Assembly (NCBI GenBank): GCA_021773015.1 | Contig: JAJFKW010000001.1 | Span: 930,001 to 994,000, forward strand | Direction: 5' to 3' | From: Woeseia sp. | GTDB lineage: Bacteria; Pseudomonadota; Gammaproteobacteria; Steroidobacterales; Woeseiaceae | DNA length: 64,000 nucleotides | Shown: positions 1 through 10,069 of the stretch, in pieces | Layout: each line of letters starts with the position of its first letter | How positions within the stretch are numbered: the stretch's first letter is position 1 | The notes under the pieces: model-generated | What the model was told of the DNA's origin: nothing | Databases searched by the model: none | What the model saw: the letters and a program-made list of their open reading frames with translations, nothing else | Position numbers and translations under genes: made by a program

Positions 1-213
1 GAAACCGCCCAATACTGCAAGCCATGATTTCTCAAGCATAAAAATGGCGATTGTCGCCGCATATGGCGATTGAAACAACATGTATTCCAATCCCGCAAAC
101 GCAAGTATCGCGCCCAACAGATGAAGGTATGTTTTGTTGATAAACTGCGAGCGATCATTTGTTTCAACTATCGATCCCTGCAGTGCTTCGGGGGTTAAGT
201 CGTCGACACTCAT
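1..213 (-). CDS. Bax inhibitor-1/YccA family membrane protein, N-terminal part (runs off the window)
   Basis: The reverse strand reads from an ATG at 213 to the window edge with no stop (71 codons), so only the N-terminus is present. It begins MSVDDLTPEALQGS, followed by FINKTYLHLLGAILAF and a hydrophobic stretch. That layout (short polar N-terminus, then a K/R-T-Y-x-H-L-x-G-A helix) is typical of gammaproteobacterial BI-1/YccA proteins, multi-pass inner-membrane proteins linked to calcium leak and membrane-protease control. The family call rests on recognition of this N-terminus only. The 112 bp between it and the next gene hold nothing recognisable. Confidence 0.6.
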   Translation of the reverse strand, partial: MSVDDLTPEALQGSIVETNDRSQFINKTYLHLLGAILAFAGLEYMLFQSPYAATIAIFMLEKSWLAVLGGF

Positions 214-325
214 ATTATCCAATCCATTGCTACAAGCGATTGACCACATTATTGCGCAATGAGGGGAAATGCCGTGAGAAGGCTCTCAATTACGCTTTAA
301 CTTAATCTCTTTTGTGCGAAACGCA

Positions 326-2728
326 TCACAATTCGTCTTCCGCCAGCACGACGAGGCAATCTTTAGATTGAATTTCGAATGTACGAGCTTTTTCAGGAAT
401 TAATGTCACACCGTTATTGTTCTGTTTATCGCTTTCCATCGAATTAATTTTCACACCGATGCAAACCTCACCGCGTTTTTTCGCCATCGCCATCATATCG
501 GCGAATGTCAACTCCATCGGCAGCGCGTCAAAATAAAGATACGCCGGCTTGAGATAAATCTCCGAACCGTCTTCCTGAAAAATGTCGTCATAAACTTTTT
601 CGATGTCGCGACTCTCGGCTATTTGCGCCATAATCATACTCACCAGCCGATTAGAAATAATCACGTCTTGTACGCCAGCCCTAGCGACTAAAGCATCGTT
701 TTGTGAGTCGAGAATTTCTGTTATTAGTTTTGTGTTCTTACTTTCGCTAGGGTATTGGCTGAATATTCGACGCAACAGAAGTAGCGCTACGATATTCTCA
801 GAGTCGACACGCGCAGCATCAATATCATCTCCGTCGTTGCTATTTCCGGCAAGAATTATGATGTTGTCATACTCGAATGGCTTAACAGACATTAGATCGT
901 CAATATTCAGACAGTCTTTTCGAAGCAGACGTACATCGATGGAATCCAATTCATTATCCAACGCTTCAATATCTTTGATTTGTTCCGTCGTTGGCCGTTT
1001 CAACAGCACGTGTATTTGGCTACCGGCAATAATGTAGTCCGAAAATTCACGAATGATCGCCGCAGATTTGAATGACCAGCCAATCATCAACTCACGTTCA
1101 ATACGCTGTTCTTGCCGATATTCCGGTAGTTGGAAATCCTGCGGCACAGCAACGGCTTCCGGTAAGAACTCAATCGTGGAGTCATCATCAGCAACGATAA
1201 GTATCTCATCCGTCGGTTCTAGAACCCGGTCCGGCGCGGGATTCATAAAAATCAGGCCGTCCGCATTGCGAATTCCCATCGGCACACCATCTGGAAAACG
1301 GTATCCGATATCACCAAAGCAACTATCTCCCCACTCGGCATCGTAAAAATAAAGTTCACATCCGTCGAATGACAATATTTCGTTGTATACCACTGACAAG
1401 CCGACTGAGCGTGAGGTCTGTACAAGGAGCTTTGCCAGGATGTCACTGGTATTAACAGTAATCACGTGGTCCGGGAAGCTGGAGCGTACTATCTCGCGAT
1501 GCGTCGGATTGAATATTTCTACGACGACGCTGAAATCTTCATCCTCAACATCATTCCCCATGGTCGCCAAAACTGTCTGGATGGCCTTGGCATCACTTGA
1601 CGCTTTGCTCTCCGAACTATCGGTATCCTCGCAATTGGCAAGAATAATCACTGCTTTGCTGGATTCCAGAGAGACCATATCGAGGTTTGTTAATGTCGAA
1701 ACGTCACCACTTCTAGTGACTATTCGAGTGCTCGCAGTATTTTTCACCCTTAGTCTTATGACGTCGTCCATTTCTTCTTTGTCCTTATCAGCGAGTATGA
1801 CAACACATGCGTCTTTCTCGCTTTCGTTCGCTAGGACAAGTTCTCTAAGGATCTCGGTAATTCTTTGTTCGTTCCAACCAAGTATCAAAGTGTGATCATT
1901 CTCGATGACCTTCGACCGACCGCGCTTTAGGTCGTGGATTTTTTGATCCAAAGCCGTCGTGATAAAAGCAATCAATGCCGAGAGCATCACGATGCCTGCA
2001 AGCCCAGCAATAACCGCGAATATCTTGTAGCCGATACCCGAGTAGATATCCTGTGCCATATTTCCCGGGTCCGTTAATTCTAGAAACGTGATATACAGAT
2101 TTCCGAAAAAACCGACTTCATCATGTTGCTGCGCAATTTCCGGCGCTAACGAGAACAGCAAACCACGCAGTAATCCGATGATAATGAAGGAAAGAATGAA
2201 TACGCCGGTAAGCGCCTTGAATATCGAGCTTCCGCCCTTCGCCATAAATGTGTCAAATCGATATCGTGCCTTGACACGTTTCGCGTCCGCCTTTGGCGCC
2301 GCTTCAACAACTCGCTTATCGGTAATCTGTGCAAGATGTCGGACTTTTGCAGTGGCTGTCAGGTCATACGGGTCCGTATTTGCGTCCGCCGCTACCGCCT
2401 CGGTTGACGCCGAAGTCTGCAAGTCCGCAGCATTGTCGTTTTCCGCATTTTCTGCCGCCGTGACATCGGGCAGCGCTTCGGCTACAACACTATGGCCGTT
2501 ATCGTCGACGAGGTAGACGACAGCTCCGAACGCCCTCAGCCTGCTGACCGCGGCGAGCGCTCGCTCGTATTCCATATTCTTTGCCAGCGTAATAGGCGAG
2601 CCAGAGAATAGTTTCTCTACAACGTCGTTACTCTTCTGGAAGCGTTCCGAAAAACTCCCTCGAACCTGTTCCTCCGAGAAACCTTCGGCGACCTCACCGC
2701 GAAACGCAATATTGAATAGCTTGCCCAT
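326..2728 (-). CDS. CASTOR/POLLUX-type ion channel with RCK/TrkA-N domains and an extra N-terminal domain
   Basis: 800-aa membrane protein. Residues 1-75 form a small basic alpha/beta-like domain (starting MGKLFNIAFRGEV, with FSGSPITLAK near 41-50) of a kind I associate with N-termini of assorted proteobacterial membrane proteins. Residues 80-160 are an Ala/Asp-rich linker. Hydrophobic segments lie at about 168-195 and 232-260, with a pore-like ELTDPGN at 217-223. From about 279 a Rossmann-type nucleotide-binding domain starts (HTLILGWNEQR), and a second one lies near 560-700. Known CASTOR/POLLUX relatives are cation channels gated by cytosolic RCK-like domains. The channel assignment is good. 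Ion selectivity and the role of the N-terminal domain are unknown. No neighbour suggests a partner. Confidence 0.72.
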   Translation of the reverse strand: MGKLFNIAFRGEVAEGFSEEQVRGSFSERFQKSNDVVEKLFSGSPITLAKNMEYERALAAVSRLRAFGAVVYLVDDNGHSVVAEALPDVTAAENAENDNAADLQTSASTEAVAADANTDPYDLTATAKVRHLAQITDKRVVEAAPKADAKRVKARYRFDTFMAKGGSSIFKALTGVFILSFIIIGLLRGLLFSLAPEIAQQHDEVGFFGNLYITFLELTDPGNMAQDIYSGIGYKIFAVIAGLAGIVMLSALIAFITTALDQKIHDLKRGRSKVIENDHTLILGWNEQRITEILRELVLANESEKDACVVILADKDKEEMDDVIRLRVKNTASTRIVTRSGDVSTLTNLDMVSLESSKAVIILANCEDTDSSESKASSDAKAIQTVLATMGNDVEDEDFSVVVEIFNPTHREIVRSSFPDHVITVNTSDILAKLLVQTSRSVGLSVVYNEILSFDGCELYFYDAEWGDSCFGDIGYRFPDGVPMGIRNADGLIFMNPAPDRVLEPTDEILIVADDDSTIEFLPEAVAVPQDFQLPEYRQEQRIERELMIGWSFKSAAIIREFSDYIIAGSQIHVLLKRPTTEQIKDIEALDNELDSIDVRLLRKDCLNIDDLMSVKPFEYDNIIILAGNSNDGDDIDAARVDSENIVALLLLRRIFSQYPSESKNTKLITEILDSQNDALVARAGVQDVIISNRLVSMIMAQIAESRDIEKVYDDIFQEDGSEIYLKPAYLYFDALPMELTFADMMAMAKKRGEVCIGVKINSMESDKQNNNGVTLIPEKARTFEIQSKDCLVVLAEDEL

Positions 2729-3134
2729 ACATCGACTCCCACCGCAGTCATTTGCGGCGTGTAATCAAGGCAAATTACCTCTTACGTGAGCCAGAGGGAG
2801 CTGCACTGTTCACAGATTTAGTAAAATAGCATGGGAGAATCGCCAAAAATCTGCCCGCGTGAGAACAGAAAACCTGAGATATTGGCCGAATCACAACTAG
2901 CAGCCTGTTGAAATGGGCTCGGGCGAATTCGAGACAAGGAAGCGCAGACCGAGCGTCGCTCTCGCCATCCCTGGCTTTGCGACATTCGGACTCCTGTCCA
3001 GCAAACGTGAGGTACACGCCAGAACAAGGCGCTTTCGAGGCCGTCTTCGATGCCGTATCGCGCTGGTTGAGGCTCTTCAACGCGCTGTTTGCGCCACCTA
3101 CTGCATTACTGCAGTCCCAATATAACGGGCAAAA
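2729..3134. other. Gene-free interval holding a MITE-like repeat
   Basis: Some 400 bp separate the channel gene from the acyl-CoA dehydrogenase gene. Short open frames exist on both strands, but they have no recognisable domain, poor start contexts and overlap each other. Their main content is the repeat at 2900-3089. I see no convincing gene here. Confidence 0.6.
2900..3089. repeat. MITE-like element with imperfect terminal inverted repeats
   Basis: The left end reads CAGCCTGTTGAAATGGGCTC (2901-2920). The reverse complement of the right end (3071-3088) reads ACAGCGCGTTGAAGAGCC. They align as CAGC(C/G)(T/C)GTTGAA followed by a GGGCTC/GAGCC block, giving terminal repeats of roughly 20 bp around an internal 150 bp. 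There is no transposase frame. The size and ends suggest a non-autonomous miniature element or a degraded insertion-sequence end. Only one copy lies in the window, so multicopy status is untested. Confidence 0.5.
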
Positions 3135-4298
3135 TTAGGCAGATTGCCGCTTTCGGGGATCGAGGCCGATAGAGCGGGCGATGATCTCCCGCATAATTTC
3201 AGAGGTGCCCGCATAAATCCGCGAGATCCTCGCATTTAAGTACATTCGGCAGATCGGATATTCGTCCATATAACCTGCACCACCATGCAGCTGCACACAT
3301 TCATCTACGACTCGCCCCTCAAGCTCGCTACAGAACAGTTTCGCTTTCGCAGCATCGTCTGCGCTTAAATCCCCTTGATTGTGTTCCTGCACGCACTGGT
3401 CGACGAATGCCTGCGCCACATCAATTTGCGTACGCATGTCAGCGAGTTTAAAGCGCGTGTTCTGGAAATCCGCAATCGCCTGTCCGAACGCCTTACGGTC
3501 GCGGACAAAATCTAACGTCACATCGTACGCGGCGTCAGCGGCGCCGAGATACTGCACCGCACCGAGCAATCGCTCTTCCGCCAGGAAATGCATGAGATTA
3601 TAGAAACCGCGGTGCAACTCACCGAGCAAATTCGCTTTCGGCACTTTGACATTATTGAAAAACAATTCCGCCGTATCTTGGCTTTTTAGACCCATCTTCT
3701 TCAGATTACGTCCACGTTCAAAGCCTTCCATACCACGTTCGACAACAAACAAACTCAAGCCGTGGCGGCTCTGTGTATCCGTCCGCGCAACAACTATCAC
3801 AAGATCCGCATTGATGCCGTTTGAAATGTAGGTTTTCGATCCATTCAGCAGAAAATGCTCTCCCTTGTCCTCAGCGCGAGTTTTGATACCGGCAACGTCA
3901 CTTCCTGCCCCGGGCTCTGTAATTGCAACAGCAAGGATATTTTCACCGCTTATGCATTTGGGTAGCCAACGCAATTTCTGCTCGTCATTTGCCAATTGAC
4001 CAATATAGGGCCCAACCAACCGATTGTGCAGTGTCATGAAGAAGCCCGGATCTCCATACTTCATGTTCTCTTCGATTAAGATCTGTTCGTACCGAAAATC
4101 GTTAACGCCGGCGCCGCCGAATTTCTCGTCTGCCCACATCAATAGTAGACCCGTCTCTCCGGCCTTGAGAAACGCCTCACGATCAACAACGCCTTGCTCA
4201 TGCCATCGATCGCAGTGGGGTTGAACTTCGTTTTTCATGAAATTTCGAACAGAATCTCGAAACATTTCATGTTCGTCGTCAAAAATTTTTCTGCTCAT
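3135..4298 (-). CDS. Acyl-CoA dehydrogenase
   Basis: 387-aa flavoprotein expected to oxidise acyl-CoA to trans-2-enoyl-CoA, passing electrons to ETF. The acyl-CoA dehydrogenase signature AITEPGAGSDVAG lies at about 125-137 and the C-terminal substrate/FAD motif YAGTSEIMREI near the end. The position after IY in that motif is Ala, not Glu. The catalytic base is therefore probably the Glu in AEERLL (about 241-242), as in the LCAD/isovaleryl-CoA type. It is the last gene of the likely operon icmF-thioesterase-SDR-crotonase-dehydrogenase, 65 bp after the crotonase. Chain-length specificity cannot be read from sequence. Confidence 0.9.
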   Translation of the reverse strand: MSRKIFDDEHEMFRDSVRNFMKNEVQPHCDRWHEQGVVDREAFLKAGETGLLLMWADEKFGGAGVNDFRYEQILIEENMKYGDPGFFMTLHNRLVGPYIGQLANDEQKLRWLPKCISGENILAVAITEPGAGSDVAGIKTRAEDKGEHFLLNGSKTYISNGINADLVIVVARTDTQSRHGLSLFVVERGMEGFERGRNLKKMGLKSQDTAELFFNNVKVPKANLLGELHRGFYNLMHFLAEERLLGAVQYLGAADAAYDVTLDFVRDRKAFGQAIADFQNTRFKLADMRTQIDVAQAFVDQCVQEHNQGDLSADDAAKAKLFCSELEGRVVDECVQLHGGAGYMDEYPICRMYLNARISRIYAGTSEIMREIIARSIGLDPRKRQSA

Positions 4299-4363
4299 TC
4301 GATTATTCCACTTATTACGCGAGCACGACCTTCCAAATGCCGTCGCTGTTTCGGGGTCTGGTT

Positions 4364-5146
4364 TCAGCTTCCGGTGAATTTGGCTTTACGCTTTTCTAAA
4401 AATGCCGATACACCCTCAACGCAATCTGTGCTGGCGCGCAGCGAATTCTGTAGTGGCGCTTCCATGTCGAATGTCGATGCCCAATCCGACGCGGCTGCGT
4501 GACGCATGACTTTTTTGGTTGCTGCCAGGGATAAAGGCGCACGCTCAGCCAATCTCTTTCCCCAGGCAACGCTTTCTTCGAGCAAGGCATCGGCGGCCAC
4601 CGATTTGTTCGCCAAACCGAGTTCCACACAGCGATCAGCATGAATTCGATCCGACTCGACACTTAGCTGGAATGCCTGCCGATAGCCAAGCTGGTGAACC
4701 AGTAGCCAATTCAAGCCGCCGTCCGGGACTAATGAAATCGTTGTAAAAGGCGACAGCAAAAACGCGTTGTCGGCGATGATTAGCAGGTCGCAAGCTAGAG
4801 CGATAGACATTCCTATACCGGCAGCTGAGCCGTTAACGGCCGCAATCACTGGCTTCGGCATCGCCGAGATGACTTCAAATATGGGCCGGTAGCTCGACTG
4901 GAGTATTTCCTCAATGGACCTTTCTCCGTCCATTCCGGCCTTCAAGTCTGCGCCTGCGCTGAATGAACGTCCCTCGCCGATCAATACGACAGCCCTGACG
5001 TTATGATCCTCTGCCGCATCCGTCAGTGCGGCTGCCAACTCGCTGCGCAATAACTCATCGAACGAGTTCATTGCCTCCGGGCGATTGATCGTAACGATTG
5101 CGACAGCATCGTCACGTGTATACCTGACCGTTTCATATTCCGTCAT
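4364..5146 (-). CDS. Enoyl-CoA hydratase/isomerase (crotonase) family protein
   Basis: 260 aa. The ATG at 5146 is preferred over the GTG two codons upstream because GGGGAG sits about 5 nt before it. The CoA-binding/oxyanion-hole segments FSAGADL and AAVNGSAAGIGMSIALACD are present, followed by LVPDGG, where the Asp resembles the PaaG/isomerase-like subgroup more than the two-Glu hydratases. Likely role: hydration or double-bond isomerisation of an enoyl-CoA made by the neighbouring dehydrogenase. It sits 29 bp after the SDR gene stop, within the icmF operon. Confidence 0.85.
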   Translation of the reverse strand: MTEYETVRYTRDDAVAIVTINRPEAMNSFDELLRSELAAALTDAAEDHNVRAVVLIGEGRSFSAGADLKAGMDGERSIEEILQSSYRPIFEVISAMPKPVIAAVNGSAAGIGMSIALACDLLIIADNAFLLSPFTTISLVPDGGLNWLLVHQLGYRQAFQLSVESDRIHADRCVELGLANKSVAADALLEESVAWGKRLAERAPLSLAATKKVMRHAAASDWASTFDMEAPLQNSLRASTDCVEGVSAFLEKRKAKFTGS

Positions 5147-5181
5147 ACCCACTCCCCAAACTCTACGTAAACATCGAACAA

Positions 5182-5949
5182 CTAAAGGCTGCTGCAGAGG
5201 TGGCCGCCGTCGACGGTGATCGTCGCCCCTGTCATATAACTACCGGCGTCAGAGGCCAGCAGTAATAATGGACCAGCCAACTCTTTGCTATCGCCGATTC
5301 GCCGCATTGGAATTTGCCGGACATTTTCTTTGAACGTTTCGCTATCTACTAAACCGTCATTCATTTCGGTCCGGAAGTATCCGGGTGCAATCGCATTAAC
5401 CCGAACACCGTAACGCGCCCACTCAAGCGACATACTCTTCGTCAAGTGAATCACGCCGCCCTTGGCGGCAATATAGGGACCCAACATTTTGCTTACGCGC
5501 TTGCCCAGAATTGACGCAATGTTGATAATGCTACCGCCACGCTTTTCGCGAGCAAGGCTCCTAGCAGCGGCCTGCGCCACCAAAAATACACCCTTCAAAT
5601 TCGTATTGAGCACCGCGTCCCAATCGTCCTCACTGACATTAGCAAGATAGCCCACACTCGTGATGCCAGCATTATTCACAACAACGTCGGCGATGCCGAT
5701 TTCCGACTCCATTTCTTGAAAGCAATCCACGACCGACTGCGAATCCGCCACGTCAAGGCTCAAGCAATGCGCACTGCCTCCGCTCGCAGTAATAAGCGCA
5801 GCAGTTTCGTGCAATTTCTCGGCCCGCCTTGCGGCCAATACTACGGTTGCGCCTGCATCCGCCAACGTCTGAGCAAATTGACGACCCAACCCGCTGCCAG
5901 CACCCGTCACCAGTGCCAGTCTGCCACTTAAATCGAAGTCACTACTCAT
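5182..5949 (-). CDS. Short-chain dehydrogenase/reductase (classical SDR)
   Basis: 255 aa. It has the NAD(P)-binding TGAGSGLG motif near the N-terminus, NNAG in the middle, the catalytic YIAAK, and a C-terminal GATITVDGG typical of FabG-like/3-hydroxyacyl dehydrogenases. The ATG at 5949 overlaps the thioesterase stop as ATGA, which decides the start and implies translational coupling. A longer frame upstream has no support. In this operon it probably oxidises a 3-hydroxyacyl-CoA. The substrate is not defined by sequence. Confidence 0.88.
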   Translation of the reverse strand: MSSDFDLSGRLALVTGAGSGLGRQFAQTLADAGATVVLAARRAEKLHETAALITASGGSAHCLSLDVADSQSVVDCFQEMESEIGIADVVVNNAGITSVGYLANVSEDDWDAVLNTNLKGVFLVAQAAARSLAREKRGGSIINIASILGKRVSKMLGPYIAAKGGVIHLTKSMSLEWARYGVRVNAIAPGYFRTEMNDGLVDSETFKENVRQIPMRRIGDSKELAGPLLLLASDAGSYMTGATITVDGGHLCSSL

Positions 5950-6386
5950 CCTACGGGTACTTCCGATTTTCTGGCCTGGCGCTTGTATGTTCCGGTCGCC
6001 ATTGCGCATAACCGACTATTATCTTGGTCGAATAGTTTGCTTTGCGCGAAAAACATGGAATTCGTCACTCGAATCAGCTCGGCCTCCGCTGTTACCAGGC
6101 TTCCCTGATGGGGCGCCATAAACTGCGTGTTCAGGTTTACCGTTACCGATACAGTTTCATTGGTAATTCCGTAGCTGCCGCAAACCGCCCCAGCAATGTC
6201 CAGCAGTGACGAAATAACGCCACCATGGAGATACCCCACGGTATTTCGATGATCGCTTCGTACCGGCATTTCCAAGCGCGTAAAACCGTCCTTCCAAGCC
6301 GTTAGTCGGAATCCCAGGAATTCCAGGTAGGTTCCTTCATAGAGTGTCGGATTATCGAGAAAACTTTTTGGTGATTCCTTATCCAC
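5946..6386 (-). CDS. PaaI-type hotdog acyl-CoA thioesterase
   Basis: 146-aa single hotdog-fold protein. The core NTVGYLHGGVISSLLDIAGA carries the HGG...D signature of PaaI/YbgC-like thioesterases, and a C-terminal beta strand segment ends in FFAQSKLFD-like sequence. Such enzymes hydrolyse acyl-CoAs, often to relieve CoA sequestration or release dead-end products. The first in-frame start is a GTG with only a weak upstream GGAG, so the start is uncertain. It overlaps the SDR gene by 4 bp and lies 143 bp after icmF, with no clear terminator between. Confidence 0.82.
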   Translation of the reverse strand: MDKESPKSFLDNPTLYEGTYLEFLGFRLTAWKDGFTRLEMPVRSDHRNTVGYLHGGVISSLLDIAGAVCGSYGITNETVSVTVNLNTQFMAPHQGSLVTAEAELIRVTNSMFFAQSKLFDQDNSRLCAMATGTYKRQARKSEVPVG

Positions 6387-6529
6387 TTCGCACGGGTCTC
6401 CGATTTCGATAAATAACGGGCAATCTTACTATATGCGACTGTTCGCATTTCCTAATTCGAAATATTTTTCGGCTGTCGAGAAACGCCGTTGCATAAATTC
6501 GCGCAGCAAAAGACATGTTCCAGATAACG

Positions 6530-9500
6530 CTACATATTGCGTCGATATTCCCCGCCAACCTCGTATAGTGCCGCGGAAATCTGGCCGAGTGAACTCGCTT
6601 TTACGGCATTCATAAGCTCGGCAAATATGTTGCCGCGCGCTCTTGCCACAGCTTTCAATGAATACAACGCCTCACCACTGGTCGATAGGTGCAATTCTTG
6701 AAAATTTCGAACGTTGCCAATTTGATCTTGCTTTTCAACATCAGTGGAGCGAATTAACTCCAGGTTGTGCACTTTCTCGTGCTGACCTTCTTTCGGCAGA
6801 AAAGTATTAACGCCAATCAATGGAAACGAACCATCGTGCTTACGGCTCTCGTAGTAAAGACTTTCTTCTTGAATTTTGCCACGTTGGTACATCGTATCCA
6901 TCGCACCTAGCACCCCGCCGCGCTCTGATATCTTATCGAATTCCTTGTATACCGCTTCTTCAACCAATTCTGTTAGTTCATCGACAACGAACGACCCTTG
7001 CCATGGGTTTTCACAGAAATTCAAACCGAGCTCGCGCGATATGATCAACTGGATGGCGACCGCACGCCGGACGGATTGTTCTGTGGGTGTTGTGATCGCC
7101 TCATCAAACGCATTTGTGTGCAGACTATTGCAATTGTCAAACAACGCGTACAACGCTTGTAAGGTTGTACGAATATCGTTAAAGCTAATTTCCTGTGCAT
7201 GCAGACTGCGGCCCGACGTTTGCACGTGATACTTAAGCATTTGGCTTCGCGAGCTAGCACCGTATCGCTCACGCATTGCACGCGCCCAAATTCGTCGCGC
7301 AACGCGGCCAATAACGGTGTACTCCGGATCCATGCCATTGGAGAAAAAGAAACTTAGATTTGGCGCGAACTCGTCAATGGCCATGCCACGCGCCAGATAA
7401 TACTCGACGATGGTAAACCCATTGGACAGCGTAAACGCCAACTGGCTGATAGGATTCGCACCGGCTTCTGCAATGTGATATCCACTTATTGAAATACTGT
7501 AGTAGTTTCGAACCTTATTCTCGATGAAAAACTGTTGTACGTCGCCCATCATTTTCATTGCGAATTCAGTAGAAAATATACAGGTATTTTGTGCCTGGTC
7601 CTCTTTTAGTATGTCCGCCTGAACGGTACCACGCACTGCAGTAAGTGTTTTCGCTAGTATCCGTGTGTAGATTTCCGGCGAGACCAATTGATCACCAGAT
7701 ATGCCCAATAAACCTAGTCCAAGACCATCGTTACCGGCCGGTAGATCTCCCTCATATCTCGGTCGTACCTTGTTCGCGAAATAATCATCTATCACCTTTT
7801 TTGAATGTTCCCATTCTCCGGTCTCCCGTAGATACAATTCGATTTGTTGGTCAACAGCGGTGTTCATAAAAAACGCGAGAATCATTGGCGCCGGACCGTT
7901 TATTGTCATTGACACTGATGTCTTGGCGTCGCACAGATCAAAGCCGGAATAGAGTTTCTTCATGTCATCAAGCGTTGCAATGGATACACCGGAATTACCC
8001 ACCTTGCCATATATATCAGGGCGCTCATGCGGATCTTCACCATAGAGCGTTACCGAGTCGAACGCGGTTGATAGTCTCGCCGCCGCTTGGCCGAGTGACA
8101 AATAGTGAAACCGACGATTCGTCCTCTCGGGCGTTCCTTCCCCAGCGAACATTCGCGTCGGATCTTCCCCATCGCGGCGATACGGATAAACACCACCTGT
8201 ATAAGGATATGCGCCTGGCAGGTTTTCGCGCATTAAGAATGACAACAACTCACCCCAATCGCGAAAATTTGGCGCAGCTATTTTAGGAATTTTCTGATGG
8301 CTCAGGCTTTCACGATAATTGCTGCCGCTGACTTCCTTGCCACGGACGGTGTAGCTAAATTTTTCAGACTTCACGGCAGCCTTGCGCTCGGGCCAATTAC
8401 GCAACAACGCAATCGCTTCGGCCGATAAATCGCCCAGCAAAGCTTGATAGCGTTGGCGTAATTTCAGCAATGATTCATCGGCAGCGTCTGATAAATCGGA
8501 TGCCGCAAACTCGGAGAATGCCATCGGCAGCCGTTCGTCTTCGAGCAGCTTCAGTGATTCAAATACGTGTTGCAGATTACTGGCCACCATTGCTTGGCGA
8601 GCAATATCACTGTTTATCGAACGTCCCTGCTCGCTTATCTCGGCGAGATACCGATTGCGCTGGCCGGGAATGATCGCCATTGCGCGTGGTTCTTTGTCTG
8701 CCACACTCAAGTCCGGTATCCAGGAGTCGCGGTCCAAATTGAGTTTATCGACAAGTTTTTCGCATAATTGCGTAAACATCCAACTAACACCCGGATCGTT
8801 GAACTGACTGGCAATTGTCGGATACACCGGTATGTCGTCCGGTGCCGATCGGAAATCGACATGATTGCGCTGCCACTGCTTACGCACATCGCGCAATGCA
8901 TCCTCTGCGCCACGCTTGTCGTACTTGTTCAGCACGATGAGATCCGCGAAGTCCAGCATATCGATCTTTTCAAGCTGGCTTGCTGCGCCATACTCGCTGG
9001 TCATCACATAGATTGAAAAATCGACCATATCTACGATTTCACTGTCGCTTTGACCGATTCCTGCTGTCTCGACAATAACAAGGTCGAAATGTAAAGACTT
9101 CAAGTATGCGATTTGATCGCTCAACACTGCACTGGTCGCCAGGTGTTGCCGCCGCGTCGCCATAGACCGCATATAGACTCGATCAGATCGCAGTGAATTC
9201 ATGCGAATACGATCACCCAGCAACGCGCCGCCCGTTTTGCGACGAGTTGGGTCCACTGCCAACACTGCAACCCGCTTATTTTCGAAACAACTTAGCAGTC
9301 GATTGAGAATTTCATCAGTAACGCTACTCTTGCCTGCGCCGCCGGTCCCAGTGATGCCGACGACTGGCACGCCAGCACTACGTATTTTCCAAGACTTGCG
9401 CAACGAAGATAACTTCGCTGCATCGAATGCATTCCGCTCAATAGCGGAAATGACCGCTGCGATGTCTGTCAATTCGGTGGATTCACAATCCAGCTTCCTA

Positions 9501-9982
9501 ACGCCGCTTCGACGTGCAGCCTCTGTGCGCGCTATAACGTCACCAATCATGTCCTCGAGGCCCAAATGCATGCCGTCGTTTGGATGGTAAATTCGCTCTA
9601 CGCCGTAAGCCATCAAGTCGTCAATTTCTGCAGGCGTAATGGTTCCGCCGCCTCCGCCGAAAACGCGAATATGCGATGCACCCAGCGCTTTCAGACGATC
9701 AACCATATAGCGGAAAAATTCTGTATGGCCGCCCTGGTAGGAACTGACCGCGATAGCGTCTGCGTCCTCGTGAATCGCGGCGCGAACGATGTCGTCGACG
9801 CTGCGGTTGTGCCCAAGGTGCACCACTTCCGCGCCGTGACCCTGGATTAGCCGCCGCATAATATTGATGGCCGCATCATGGCCATCGAAAAGCGAAGCAG
9901 CGGTGACGAAGCGCAATGGGGCTGTCACTTCATCATCAGACTCAAGCGTGGTGTGGCGCAAATCGTCGGCTGGAGTACTCAT
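6530..9982 (-). CDS. icmF: Fused isobutyryl-CoA mutase IcmF (adenosylcobalamin-dependent mutase with built-in G-protein chaperone)
   Basis: 1150 aa, full length for IcmF. Order: B12-binding domain (residues about 20-150, with DGHDAA at 33-38 supplying the cobalt-ligand His and GGGGG after it), MeaI-like P-loop GTPase ([12 protein letters not shown] near 209-220, NKYD later), then the large TIM-barrel mutase domain ([23 protein letters not shown]). IcmF interconverts isobutyryl-CoA and n-butyryl-CoA, and some members also pivalyl-CoA and isovaleryl-CoA. The ATG at 9982 has GAGGAA 7 nt upstream. The in-frame TTG 27 nt earlier does not. It is divergent from a TetR gene and first in a beta-oxidation-like operon. 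Confidence 0.95.
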   Translation of the reverse strand: MSTPADDLRHTTLESDDEVTAPLRFVTAASLFDGHDAAINIMRRLIQGHGAEVVHLGHNRSVDDIVRAAIHEDADAIAVSSYQGGHTEFFRYMVDRLKALGASHIRVFGGGGGTITPAEIDDLMAYGVERIYHPNDGMHLGLEDMIGDVIARTEAARRSGVRKLDCESTELTDIAAVISAIERNAFDAAKLSSLRKSWKIRSAGVPVVGITGTGGAGKSSVTDEILNRLLSCFENKRVAVLAVDPTRRKTGGALLGDRIRMNSLRSDRVYMRSMATRRQHLATSAVLSDQIAYLKSLHFDLVIVETAGIGQSDSEIVDMVDFSIYVMTSEYGAASQLEKIDMLDFADLIVLNKYDKRGAEDALRDVRKQWQRNHVDFRSAPDDIPVYPTIASQFNDPGVSWMFTQLCEKLVDKLNLDRDSWIPDLSVADKEPRAMAIIPGQRNRYLAEISEQGRSINSDIARQAMVASNLQHVFESLKLLEDERLPMAFSEFAASDLSDAADESLLKLRQRYQALLGDLSAEAIALLRNWPERKAAVKSEKFSYTVRGKEVSGSNYRESLSHQKIPKIAAPNFRDWGELLSFLMRENLPGAYPYTGGVYPYRRDGEDPTRMFAGEGTPERTNRRFHYLSLGQAAARLSTAFDSVTLYGEDPHERPDIYGKVGNSGVSIATLDDMKKLYSGFDLCDAKTSVSMTINGPAPMILAFFMNTAVDQQIELYLRETGEWEHSKKVIDDYFANKVRPRYEGDLPAGNDGLGLGLLGISGDQLVSPEIYTRILAKTLTAVRGTVQADILKEDQAQNTCIFSTEFAMKMMGDVQQFFIENKVRNYYSISISGYHIAEAGANPISQLAFTLSNGFTIVEYYLARGMAIDEFAPNLSFFFSNGMDPEYTVIGRVARRIWARAMRERYGASSRSQMLKYHVQTSGRSLHAQEISFNDIRTTLQALYALFDNCNSLHTNAFDEAITTPTEQSVRRAVAIQLIISRELGLNFCENPWQGSFVVDELTELVEEAVYKEFDKISERGGVLGAMDTMYQRGKIQEESLYYESRKHDGSFPLIGVNTFLPKEGQHEKVHNLELIRSTDVEKQDQIGNVRNFQELHLSTSGEALYSLKAVARARGNIFAELMNAVKASSLGQISAALYEVGGEYRRNM

Positions 9983-10028
9983 CGGCTTGTTCCTCGCACG
10001 AATGCGCAAATAAATTACACAATCAGAA

Positions 10029-10047
10029 GATTTTTAGTATAAAAATC
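10029..10047. promoter_or_regulatory. Inverted repeat in the icmF/tetR intergenic region
   Basis: GATTTTT (10029-10035) and AAAAATC (10041-10047) form a perfect 7-bp inverted repeat around AGTAT. It lies on the icmF side of the divergent intergenic region, about 50 bp before the icmF ATG. It may be a second operator half-site pair or part of the icmF promoter. Confidence 0.4.
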
Positions 10048-10069
10048 AATGCATTGGTACTTTACAGAA

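Noticed and set aside
2908-3138. 76-codon frame inside the MITE-like repeat
   Set aside because: No domain, no good start site and it lies in an apparent repeat; overlapping frames on both strands are equally open.
9880-9888. Missing Gly in the DxHxxG cobalamin motif of the IcmF protein
   Set aside because: To my knowledge IcmF proteins commonly read DGHDA(S/A) here, so it is a family trait, not a defect.
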